DNA of 27,249 nt, taken from Syntrophaceae bacterium UBA4810 (lineage in GTDB: Bacteria; Desulfobacterota; Syntrophia; Syntrophales; Smithellaceae). Every line of letters begins with the position of its first letter. Position 1 is the first letter of the stretch. Positions 16,197-23,837 of the stretch are shown piece after piece. Below the pieces are notes generated by a model. The model had not been told where the DNA came from. It searched no databases and saw only the letters and a program-made list of their open reading frames with translations. The translations under genes and the position numbers were made by a program. The DNA is taken from NCBI GenBank assembly GCA_002402545.1, contig DHGA01000042.1:1-27249 (forward strand). Reading direction: 5' to 3'.

Positions 16197-18620
16197 TCAC
16201 TGTATGTCGATTTTTAATACTCCTTTCACTGTATCGAAAACCAAAGTACTGCCCGGCTCGAGTATATGAACGTTTTCAAGAAAACCGACCATAATGAGAG
16301 GGACAGTGCATTTTTCAGAAGCTACCGTCAGTGTGCATTGATTGCAGGTAACATCAAGTAGATTATCCCTGTAGCAGATAGTCATGGCTATATTTGTGAT
16401 TTCTTCGGGAAGGTTGGGATTAAAATAAATAATATTGTTACGGAATTCAATGCCCATGTAACAGCGCTGAATAATGTCCACAGCGCCGGCCATGGCGCCC
16501 AAGTGAATTCCTTCGCTGGTTGTCCCGCCTTGACTGTCGGAAATGTCGCTTTCCAACGCCTCTTTAAAGAGGCACCAGGATCGTGCTCGATCGGCGCGCG
16601 CCAGCACCCAGGAATGAACAACATTGCTTAATGTAGAGCCGTTGGAGGTTCGATTCAGGTAGTAATCGATATTTGCCGGAATGCACGCAGGATCAAATTT
16701 GTAGCCCATTTCCCGGAATATTTCCACCAACTCTTCCGCGGAAAAAAGATAAAAAAGCATGAGAATATCGGCCTGCTTGGAAACCTTATAATTGTTGGGA
16801 GAATCATCTTCCGCCTCGAGGATGCGGTCCAGCCGGTGTATGTCGCCGTATTTGGCGCGGTATTTTTCCCAGTCGAATTCTTTGAGCTTTTCGTAACCTT
16901 CAAATTGGCTGATGATGACCTGATCATGGAAGGGTACATACATTTTCGTTATTATTTTTTGCCAGTTTTCGATTTCTTCCGGAGTAAGGGACAATGATTC
17001 GGATATTTCTTCACGTCTCTTTTGGCCCAGAATGTTCAGGCTTTTAATGGCGGCGCGCAATACCCATACGGTCATGACATTGGTATAAGCGTTGTTGTTC
17101 AGGCCTGGTTCTTCAGCGCCGGGATACTTATCATGATATTCATCCGGCCCCATTACGCCTCTTATCTCAAAACGCCGGCGCTTTTGGTTGTAAGTAGTGA
17201 GGCTTGCCAAAAAACGCGCGATTTCCAGAAGCATCTCCGTGCCGTATTTGGAAAGGAAAGCGAGATCGTGAGTCGTTTCAAAATACTGCCAGAGATTATA
17301 GGCGATGGCGGCGTTGGCATGACGCTGCAGATGGGTGTTGTCACGCAGCCAGCGTCCCGATTTGGGATTTAGATGTAACTGCTGCGTCTCTTCCCTGCCG
17401 TTACTGGAGCTTTGCCAGGGATACATCGCGCCCGCGTGTTTCTCCTCTTTTGCCGCCATCCTCGCCTGGTTGAGACGGCGGTAACGGTAGAGAAGCAAAG
17501 CCCTTGTTATTTCAGGGGCGCGTATGGTCAGCAGAGGAAAAATAAATATTTCGTCCCAGAAGATGTGTCCCCGGTAAGCTTCGCCATGCCAGCCGCGCGC
17601 GGGAACGCCGATGTCCAGATTGATGGAGTGCATAGAAACCGTTTGTAAAAGATGGAAAATATGCAGGCGGATAATCATCTGTATGCGTGGACCATCGTCA
17701 ACCGCAATGTCAAAACGGTTCCACAGATGCCGCCAGGAAAGGATGTGGCTCTCCAACAAATCGGCGAAAGTAGCAGCCTGATTCAATGTCTCACGGGCGT
17801 CCAAAGACGCCTCGGAAATGGCGCAATCCCGCGAAGTGTAAAGGGTAAAGATTTTTTCGATTTTGACCGGAGTTCCTTCATTGACGGCAATGTCCATGTC
17901 ATGAGCGATATAACCTTCTTCTTCCAATACCCGTCTTGCCGGCTTTTGTATTTTTCCTTCCACGAATAAATTGGTTTTTTGCGCCAGGGCGACGCGGATA
18001 CGGGATTGATTTGTTTCCGCGACCAGATAAACGCTGTCATCGCCGCAGACGCCTGTTTCATGAGGATTCAGGTGTTTGCTGTTGAGTTTTCGGTAACGGG
18101 CGACACCCGCGTTAATTACCGTGCCGTCCAGCGCGCTGTGTATGCATAGATTACCTGACCAGTTTTCCGGCGTAATAGTTGCCTCCATCGCGGCGATGTG
18201 CATATTGCCCATGTGAACGATGCGCCGGCAAATAAAAGTTGTCTCTCTTTTTTGTTTGTCGCTAAAACGTACTGACCTGGTGAGGATACCCTGTTTGATA
18301 TCCAGTTCCTGGCGGTAGGAAAGAATTTCCGCCTCGCTGAGTTTAAACCAGTCTCCGCCTTTGATTTTGAATTTCAGAAGCAGGCCATTGGGCATGTTGA
18401 CCAAATCTTCATTTTCCACGACATGACCGGATATTTCTGTTTTTAATCTGTTGTAGCCGCCCGCGAGATATGTGCCCGGATAATGAACATCATCCGCCGG
18501 TGTTTCGCAGGCCGCGCCTCTTATCGCGAAATAGCCGTTGCCGAGGGTGCACAGAGCTTCCCGGAGCATTTCTTCGGCCGGGTCAAAAGAATCATATACA
18601 AGAAGCCACGCGTTATTCAT
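16197..18620 (-). CDS. Glycoside hydrolase family 65 protein, disaccharide phosphorylase type
   Basis: An 807-residue cytoplasmic protein of the maltose/trehalose/kojibiose phosphorylase family, which splits an alpha-glucosidic disaccharide with phosphate to give glucose and beta-glucose-1-phosphate. Domains in order: an N-terminal beta-sandwich (to about 270), the (alpha/alpha)6 barrel (about 310-690) and a small C-terminal beta-domain. Seen: RGWHGEAYRGHIFWDEIF, and GVMGPDEYHDKYPG with Glu494 at the place of the family's catalytic acid (Glu487 in L. brevis maltose phosphorylase), followed by NNNAYTNV. KQADILML and a phosphate-binding-type loop TSNGSTLS follow, then His669 in VVHSWV. Asn660 stands where I recall a His in many relatives. 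ATG 18620 overlaps the upstream HAD-TPP stop by 8 bases. Trehalose or trehalose-6-phosphate is the likely substrate from context, but sequence alone cannot fix the linkage. Confidence 0.87.
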   Translation of the reverse strand: MNNAWLLVYDSFDPAEEMLREALCTLGNGYFAIRGAACETPADDVHYPGTYLAGGYNRLKTEISGHVVENEDLVNMPNGLLLKFKIKGGDWFKLSEAEILSYRQELDIKQGILTRSVRFSDKQKRETTFICRRIVHMGNMHIAAMEATITPENWSGNLCIHSALDGTVINAGVARYRKLNSKHLNPHETGVCGDDSVYLVAETNQSRIRVALAQKTNLFVEGKIQKPARRVLEEEGYIAHDMDIAVNEGTPVKIEKIFTLYTSRDCAISEASLDARETLNQAATFADLLESHILSWRHLWNRFDIAVDDGPRIQMIIRLHIFHLLQTVSMHSINLDIGVPARGWHGEAYRGHIFWDEIFIFPLLTIRAPEITRALLLYRYRRLNQARMAAKEEKHAGAMYPWQSSSNGREETQQLHLNPKSGRWLRDNTHLQRHANAAIAYNLWQYFETTHDLAFLSKYGTEMLLEIARFLASLTTYNQKRRRFEIRGVMGPDEYHDKYPGAEEPGLNNNAYTNVMTVWVLRAAIKSLNILGQKRREEISESLSLTPEEIENWQKIITKMYVPFHDQVIISQFEGYEKLKEFDWEKYRAKYGDIHRLDRILEAEDDSPNNYKVSKQADILMLFYLFSAEELVEIFREMGYKFDPACIPANIDYYLNRTSNGSTLSNVVHSWVLARADRARSWCLFKEALESDISDSQGGTTSEGIHLGAMAGAVDIIQRCYMGIEFRNNIIYFNPNLPEEITNIAMTICYRDNLLDVTCNQCTLTVASEKCTVPLIMVGFLENVHILEPGSTLVFDTVKGVLKIDIQ

Positions 18621-20181
18621 GAGGGCCTCCGCACAGGGGGATGAACATGGAAAGCAGCTTTCTCACTTCATCCGTATTTTTTAGCGAGTACTTCGCGGCG
18701 GTGGGAAAGGGCTTGTCCCAGACGACGATTGCGATGCCCTTATCTTTCAGGGCGCGAAAGGCGTCTTCATCCGTAACATCGTCGCCGATATAAATAGGCA
18801 GTACAGAGTCGTTATCCAAACCGAGCGCTTCGAGCAAAAACAGCAGCGCTTTCCCTTTATGCCAGTCGATATTCGGCTGAAGCTCGAATACTTTCTTGCC
18901 GTAGGCCTTGCGCAGTTCTTTATGGCGCTTTGCCACCTCGTCGACGGTATGTTCAATATCGGGAACTTCCGCGGGGTTGACCAGGCGGTAATGGACGGCG
19001 ATAGCGAATTTTTTTCTTTCCACGAGCAATCCTTTGATATAACCGATCGTCGCGGAAAGCTCTTTTTCGGCCTCATCCAGAATCGGCAAAAAAGGAATTC
19101 CTTTGGAGCTTGACTCCTTTATGCCGGAGGGGCCCGTTATTTCAAATCCGTGGCTTCCCGCGTAAATGAGAGAGTCAATGTCCACGAGAGTTTTCACATT
19201 TTGCATATCGCGGCCGCTGATGATTCCTAACGGACAGAGTTTCGATAAATCTACGACGACCTCGCGTGTTTCCGGCGATAGAATAGCCTTCTCCGGCGTG
19301 TCCACGATAGGCGTCAAGGTTCCGTCGTAGTCGAGAAAAATAGCAACGCGCTTTGCCGCGGCCAGTTTCTTGATTTGGGCAAAATTATCGATCGCCGAGG
19401 AAAGCTGCGGCGTTGCTTTGGCACCTTTCTCCACGGATATTTCCGCGGCGTCATTAACGACAACATGAGCTCCGTACTCCAGAAGGTCTTTTTTATTGTC
19501 CAGCCGGGCAATGCCAATAACCAGGCCGAAATTGCCCGCTTTCGCCGCCTCGCCGCCGGATACGGCGTCTTCTATAACCACCGTGCGGGCAGGTTCCACG
19601 CCCATCTGCCGGGCCGCCTCCTCAAACATGTCCGGCGCGGGTTTGCCGGGTATCTTGAGCTTTATCAAATCAACACCGTCCACGCGCACATCAAACATTT
19701 CTGCCAGGCCTGCGCTATCCAGAATGAGAGCGCAGTTCTTGCTCGAAGAAATAATTCCCGTTTTGATTCCCTGCGCTTTTAATTTACGGATAAACTCCAG
19801 CGTGCTTTGATAGACTTCCACGCCTCGTTTCTTTATTTGTTCCAGGAAATAGCCGTTTTTAAGATTTCCGAGGGCGTGAATGCTCGTAAAACCCGGCTCG
19901 TCTTTAGGGTTTCCGGTGGAAAGATTTATATTTCTGGATTGCAGGAAGCTTTTTATTCCTTCTAAACGCGGTTTGCCGTCAACGTAAATCATATAATCAG
20001 TTTCTATATCAAACGGCCTCTCTGCCGCGGAGTTGCCTTTGTATTGAGACAAGAATTCGTCAAAGGCTTTTTTCCATGCTGCCGCGTGTGTGGACATGGT
20101 CCTGGTGACCACGCCATCCAAGTCAAAAATCACCGCGTCAAAGGATTTTTTGCTGATAACAACATATTCTGAGTTCAACAC
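18613..20181 (-). CDS. Beta-phosphoglucomutase-like HAD domain fused to trehalose-6-phosphate phosphatase
   Basis: A 522-residue fusion of two HAD enzymes. Residues 14 to about 255 are a beta-phosphoglucomutase-like domain: VIFDLDGVVTRT (Asp20, Asp22), GIISSSKN, and VIEDAVSGGEAAKAG. Such enzymes turn beta-glucose-1-phosphate, the GH65 product, into glucose-6-phosphate. Residues from about 275 on are an OtsB-type phosphatase: VAIFLDYDGTLTP (Asp284, Asp286), GIISGRD, AGSHGFEI, PNIDWHKGKAL and YIGDDVTDEDAF. The GTG at 20181 is preceded by GGAAGGGG at 8 bases, which decides the start; TTG 20178 is possible. The 8-base overlap (ATGAATAA) with GH65 means the two are co-translated. HAD-TPP-GH65 is the domain order of M. 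tuberculosis OtsB1 (Rv2006), here divided into two proteins. Confidence 0.88.
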   Translation of the reverse strand: MLNSEYVVISKKSFDAVIFDLDGVVTRTMSTHAAAWKKAFDEFLSQYKGNSAAERPFDIETDYMIYVDGKPRLEGIKSFLQSRNINLSTGNPKDEPGFTSIHALGNLKNGYFLEQIKKRGVEVYQSTLEFIRKLKAQGIKTGIISSSKNCALILDSAGLAEMFDVRVDGVDLIKLKIPGKPAPDMFEEAARQMGVEPARTVVIEDAVSGGEAAKAGNFGLVIGIARLDNKKDLLEYGAHVVVNDAAEISVEKGAKATPQLSSAIDNFAQIKKLAAAKRVAIFLDYDGTLTPIVDTPEKAILSPETREVVVDLSKLCPLGIISGRDMQNVKTLVDIDSLIYAGSHGFEITGPSGIKESSSKGIPFLPILDEAEKELSATIGYIKGLLVERKKFAIAVHYRLVNPAEVPDIEHTVDEVAKRHKELRKAYGKKVFELQPNIDWHKGKALLFLLEALGLDNDSVLPIYIGDDVTDEDAFRALKDKGIAIVVWDKPFPTAAKYSLKNTDEVRKLLSMFIPLCGGPHE

Positions 20182-20398
20182 TGAATTGTCCCCTTCCTTT
20201 TGATTGTTTTTTAGCGAATGAAAACGATTATTAAATCAGCAAAAAATGATGTTAAACGAATTAAGCTATAATTTATAAAATATTTATTAAGCGTTTTAAC
20301 TATATGAAGAAGTATGCTTCTAAGTCAAGATATTTAGAAATTAATATCGTAAGTATACAAAATTCAAGAGAAGCTTTTTAAAACTTATCTTGCTGTAC
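20182..20398. other. AT-rich gap upstream of the HAD-TPP gene
   Basis: Together with the addA remnant, this makes a 504-base stretch without an intact gene. The first 217 bases are strongly AT-rich and must hold the minus-strand promoter for the HAD-TPP/GH65 pair. I see TTTAAC, 17 bases and TAATAA on that strand, but both boxes are too weak to call. Close to 20367-20398, traces of addA similarity fade out. Confidence 0.5.
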
Positions 20399-20623
20399 GG
20401 TAAAGTTTATGCGGAACAGCAGATATCGGATAAGGAAAGATTTGGCATCGTGGACAGGATGATTGTAGCCGATAACCTGGTTACCATCATTGATTATAAA
20501 TCCGGCTCAATGAGAGGATTAAGGCAAAAATACGAGGAACAGCAGAGGCGTTATATCAAAATCATGAAATCTCTCTATCCGCGAAGAAAGGTTGAATATT
20601 ACATTCTTCAAATAGACGCATAG
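20399..20623 (+). pseudogene. Direct repeat, copy 2: orphan 3' fragment of an addA gene
   Basis: This is a 75-codon open stretch (stop TAG 20621-20623) whose product matches the last 74 residues of AddA at 69 positions, including the nuclease residues in VDRMIV and IIDYKSGS. No helicase part, start codon or ribosome-binding site precedes it; the frame can only begin at a TTG (20390). It is therefore a gene remnant rather than a working small protein. Differences from the intact copy are mainly silent (14 of 19 changed codons), which suggests it diverged as part of a functional addA elsewhere before it came here. It is convergent with the Na+/phosphate transporter gene, the neighbour addA itself would have if the trehalose block were removed. 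Confidence 0.88.
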
Positions 20624-20685
20624 CGCATTTTAAGCGGTAATTTTATAAGTCCACGACAATCACATCTCTCGGACATTGAAAGAAA

Positions 20686-22296
20686 TTATCTTTTCCCCAA
20701 ATGAAGTATGCCTTTGGTGATGTTGCACAGATGATCGTTTAATCTTTCCAGGTCGGTGAGGATATCATTAAAAACGAGGCCGGCATTGCTGATGCAAATG
20801 TCGTTTTCCAGCCTTTTTATATGGTTGAGTTTATATTGTTCAATCAACTGATCCAATTCCTTTTCGATATTCAAAGTAATGTTGGCCGCGTCGTGGTCGT
20901 CGTATTGGAGGGCTTTTTTTGTCTGCTTCATCACTGCTTCTGTTTTATCGAAAAGCTTATCCAGTTCGATGCGTGCCTGCTCGGAAAAAATTAAGTCGTT
21001 TTCAAACGCCCGTTGGGCAAGAATAACGATGCTTTCGCAATAGTCACCGACTTTTTCCAGATCGTTAACGCTGTGGAGGATTGCCGGGATAAGACGGGAT
21101 TGTTTTTCCGGTAATTCTTTTCTGGTGATTTCAACAATGTATTCAGTAATATTTTTTTGCATTTCATCCACGGCTTCTTCATCGATAGATACTTCGTTTC
21201 GCAGTTTATGTCTGTAAGCAACGGTGCATTCCCTGGATTTTTTTAGCATCTCCGTACAGGTTTCCAGCATAACTACTAATTCTTTTATTACAGCACGTAT
21301 GGCCATATGGGGCAGGGCCAAAAGATTTTTATCCAGATGTTTTGTCTCTTTCTTAACGTAATCTTTCCCCGGAATGATTTTAGTTAAAAATTTTGTGAAT
21401 AGCGGGATGAAAGGCAAAAATAAAATTGCGTTGATTAAATTGAAAATAGTATGAGTATTTGCCACCTGCCTGGCAACATTATCAGTCAGCATAGGAATGT
21501 ATTTCAAATAAAGAGGTGCCATGGTTAAGGCAATGAGCACCCCGGTGACATTAAATAAAGTATGACCCACGGCAAGTCTTTTGCTGGAGAGTTTTCCCCC
21601 GATACTGGCCAGAAGCGCGGTGACGCAGGTGCCGATTTCCATGCCGAAGATGATATAAATGGAAGAGTTGAGGTTCATCAGCCCCGCGGAAGCAAACGCG
21701 ATAAGCATACCTGTAGTCGTGCTGGAACTTTGCCACGCGATGGTAAGCAAAAGGCCTGTCAGAATTCCGAGAAGAGGGTATTTGCCGAAAGCAAGAAACG
21801 CGTTTTTAGCTGATTCGTTTTCGGCAAGAGGCGCCACAGCCATGCTCATCATTGCCAATCCCATGAAAAGCATGCCAAAGCCCAAGACCGCCAATCCCTT
21901 ATTTTTATTTTTGTCTTTTTTGGCCAAGAAGAAATAGAGAGCGCCAAAGAATATGAATATCGGCGCAAAGGTTGTCAGTTTAAAGGCAATCAATTGAGCG
22001 GTAACCGTAGTGCCGACATTGGCGCCAATCATAATGGCAACCGCCCCGGCTAAAGAGAGAAGCCCGGCGTTTAAAAATCCGATAAGAATTACAGAGGTGG
22101 CACTGGAGCTTTGAATAACTGAAGTGACAAAAACACCTACGAGCATGGATTTAAATCTGTTAGAAGTTATTTTCTCCAAAAGAGATTTGAGCAGACCGAG
22201 TGATAATTTTTTAAGCGAGTCACTCAGCAAATACATGCCATAGATAAAAAGACCAAGCCCACCGATGAGCCCGGCAATAATACTGAAAATATTCAT
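20686..22296 (-). CDS. Na+/phosphate cotransporter family protein with PhoU-like domain
   Basis: A 536-residue inner-membrane protein of the NptA/YjbB family, which moves phosphate together with Na+. The N-terminal half (to about 310) has 8 or more hydrophobic helices and the two inverted family repeats with QSSSA-type motifs: IQSSSATSVILIG and WQSSSTTTGMLIA, and a Gly-rich IGANVGTTVTAQL after the first. The C-terminal 200 residues are soluble, helical and PhoU-like (for example ILHSVNDLEKVGDYCESI and LTDLERLNDHLCNI), as in many members, and probably regulate transport. It has its own transcription unit: the next gene upstream ends beyond a strong terminator, and downstream it meets the addA remnant head-on. 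Why it lies here is not evident; addA may have been its original convergent neighbour. Confidence 0.9.
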   Translation of the reverse strand: MNIFSIIAGLIGGLGLFIYGMYLLSDSLKKLSLGLLKSLLEKITSNRFKSMLVGVFVTSVIQSSSATSVILIGFLNAGLLSLAGAVAIMIGANVGTTVTAQLIAFKLTTFAPIFIFFGALYFFLAKKDKNKNKGLAVLGFGMLFMGLAMMSMAVAPLAENESAKNAFLAFGKYPLLGILTGLLLTIAWQSSSTTTGMLIAFASAGLMNLNSSIYIIFGMEIGTCVTALLASIGGKLSSKRLAVGHTLFNVTGVLIALTMAPLYLKYIPMLTDNVARQVANTHTIFNLINAILFLPFIPLFTKFLTKIIPGKDYVKKETKHLDKNLLALPHMAIRAVIKELVVMLETCTEMLKKSRECTVAYRHKLRNEVSIDEEAVDEMQKNITEYIVEITRKELPEKQSRLIPAILHSVNDLEKVGDYCESIVILAQRAFENDLIFSEQARIELDKLFDKTEAVMKQTKKALQYDDHDAANITLNIEKELDQLIEQYKLNHIKRLENDICISNAGLVFNDILTDLERLNDHLCNITKGILHLGKR

Positions 22297-22424
22297 ATGA
22301 TTATTCCATTTCGATAAAAAGTATTGAGGTGGAGTATATGAATAACGGTATATCTAAGTCAAGAAATTTAGGTATGAAAACCGTAAGTTTTTAAAATTGT
22401 GATAGATATCTTGTATGCGTTGAC

Positions 22425-22463
22425 AAAAAAAGACCCTCTCGGGATTTAAATCCGAGAGGGTCT
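22425..22463 (-). terminator. Strong rho-independent terminator of the formate operon
   Basis: A perfect 12-bp stem pairs AGACCCTCTCGG (22431-22442) with CCGAGAGGGTCT (22452-22463) around a 9-base loop. Read on the minus strand it is followed by seven T (22431-22425). It lies 34 bases after the MFS stop and so ends the GltD-like/fdhA/MFS transcript. In the plus direction only TCTTTA follows, so it works mainly one way. Confidence 0.93.
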
Positions 22464-22496
22464 TTATGGATAAATTAAGGTTGTGTTAAATTTATC

Positions 22497-23789
22497 TTAC
22501 GCGTTTTTCCCCTTAGGTGCTTTATAAACCAAGGCGATGAAGAAGCCCAAGGTCAAAAGCCCCGCCGCGATAAACAATGCCTGCGGTTTGAATACTTCAA
22601 ACACATAGGGTCCGATAAGACCGGCGACGCTCCATGCGGTCAGCATGAAGCCGTAAACCTTGCCGATGTATGCCGGGCCGAAAGCATCCGCGGCAAAAGC
22701 GGGCATGGTGGCGAAGCCGCCGCCGTAGCAGGCCAACAGATAGCAGGAAACCACGATGAACAGATAGTAATTGGAAATATAACCCATGGCGACCAGCACA
22801 TATACAACAGCCTGAGTGGCAAACATGATTAAAAAGACCATTCTGCGTCCGATGTTATCAGAAATCTTCGCCCAGAAAAGTCTTCCTAAACCATTGAAAA
22901 TGGCAGCAATAGCCACAACAGTACCGCCGGCGGCAGCAACGAGAGCTATTTGATCGGGAGTCAAATCACCTAAAAGTCCCATTGTTTTTTTGTAGATGTC
23001 TTGCGCCAGAGGAGAGTGCTGAGAAATCAGACCAAGGCCCGCGGAAACGTTAAGGCAAAGCATCGCCCAAAGCATCCACCACTGAGGCCTTTTTACAGCT
23101 TCGCCGAACTTAAAGGAATCGGCCGCGGAAACAGTAGAAGCGGCTGGTTTAAAACCGGCAGGCAGCCATCCCTGTGGCGGGTTTTTAAATAGCTGCGCCG
23201 CACCCACAACGAGAACAAGAAATATAATTCCCCAGATGTACCAGGTATTGGCCACACCGGAAGCAATCATTTTACCCGTTTCGTCGAACTGGCTGAAGGA
23301 AGTAATCATTGCCGGAGCAATTTTCCCCATGAAAAACGCGCCCGCGCCGAAACCCATAACCGCAAGGCCTGTAACCAGGCCGCGTTTGTCCGGGAACCAG
23401 CGAATCAGCGTGGCAATCGGCGTAACGTAGCCAAAGCCGTTACCCAGAGCCGCGATCACGCCAAAGCCCAAATAGAGAAGAACAATGTTTCCAATCTGGT
23501 CGGCGTAACCAGCAACAAGTGTTCCCAAACCAAAAAGTATACCGCCGATTGTCGCTACAAAGCGGGGGCCCTTTTTGTCAACAAGCGTGCCGCCAAAAGC
23601 AGCAGCGCAACCGATAATTCCCATGAGAATCATAAAAGTTAATTGAACATCTTTTCCTTCCCATCCATGCATCTTCATTAAAGGAAGTTTAAAAACTGAC
23701 CACGCGTAAACGGTGCCCAGACAAAGCTGAATAACAACCGCGGCCGCGGCTATTCCCCATCGTTTACTTTCCAAATTTTCATTTGCCAT
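22497..23789 (-). CDS. MFS transporter, oxalate:formate antiporter (OFA) family
   Basis: A 430-residue inner-membrane carrier with 12 predicted helices. The first helix region, IQLCLGTVYAWSVFKLPL, is characteristic of the OFA family. Further typical parts are the loop between helices 2 and 3 (FGGTLVDKKGPRF), GFGYVTPIATLIRWFPDKRG, and the central loop leading into a second half with GLGRLFWAKISDNIGRR. OFA members exchange or take up small carboxylates (oxalate, formate, lactate, pyruvate); the substrate cannot be read from the sequence. Lying 48 bases after fdhA in the same direction and before a shared terminator, formate import or export is the natural proposal. GGAAAGGGG lies about 11 bases before the ATG. 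Confidence 0.9.
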   Translation of the reverse strand: MANENLESKRWGIAAAAVVIQLCLGTVYAWSVFKLPLMKMHGWEGKDVQLTFMILMGIIGCAAAFGGTLVDKKGPRFVATIGGILFGLGTLVAGYADQIGNIVLLYLGFGVIAALGNGFGYVTPIATLIRWFPDKRGLVTGLAVMGFGAGAFFMGKIAPAMITSFSQFDETGKMIASGVANTWYIWGIIFLVLVVGAAQLFKNPPQGWLPAGFKPAASTVSAADSFKFGEAVKRPQWWMLWAMLCLNVSAGLGLISQHSPLAQDIYKKTMGLLGDLTPDQIALVAAAGGTVVAIAAIFNGLGRLFWAKISDNIGRRMVFLIMFATQAVVYVLVAMGYISNYYLFIVVSCYLLACYGGGFATMPAFAADAFGPAYIGKVYGFMLTAWSVAGLIGPYVFEVFKPQALFIAAGLLTLGFFIALVYKAPKGKNA

Positions 23790-23837
23790 AAAAAATCTTT
23801 CCCCTTTCCAAATTAAAATTAATTAATACCTCTATCA

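Noticed and set aside
16079..16294. Small plus-strand ORF between otsAB and GH65
   Set aside because: It starts with GTG and no ribosome-binding site, has no recognisable features, and its second half lies over the GH65 3' end.
13571..20398. A classical mobile element (integrase, transposase, IS ends, tRNA att site) for the trehalose block
   Set aside because: No integrase or transposase gene, no terminal inverted repeats and no tRNA gene are visible. Only the addA repeats mark the borders.
20390..20623. A stand-alone 77-residue nuclease-like protein
   Set aside because: It has a TTG start only, no ribosome-binding site and no complete nuclease domain. It is better explained as a leftover addA end.
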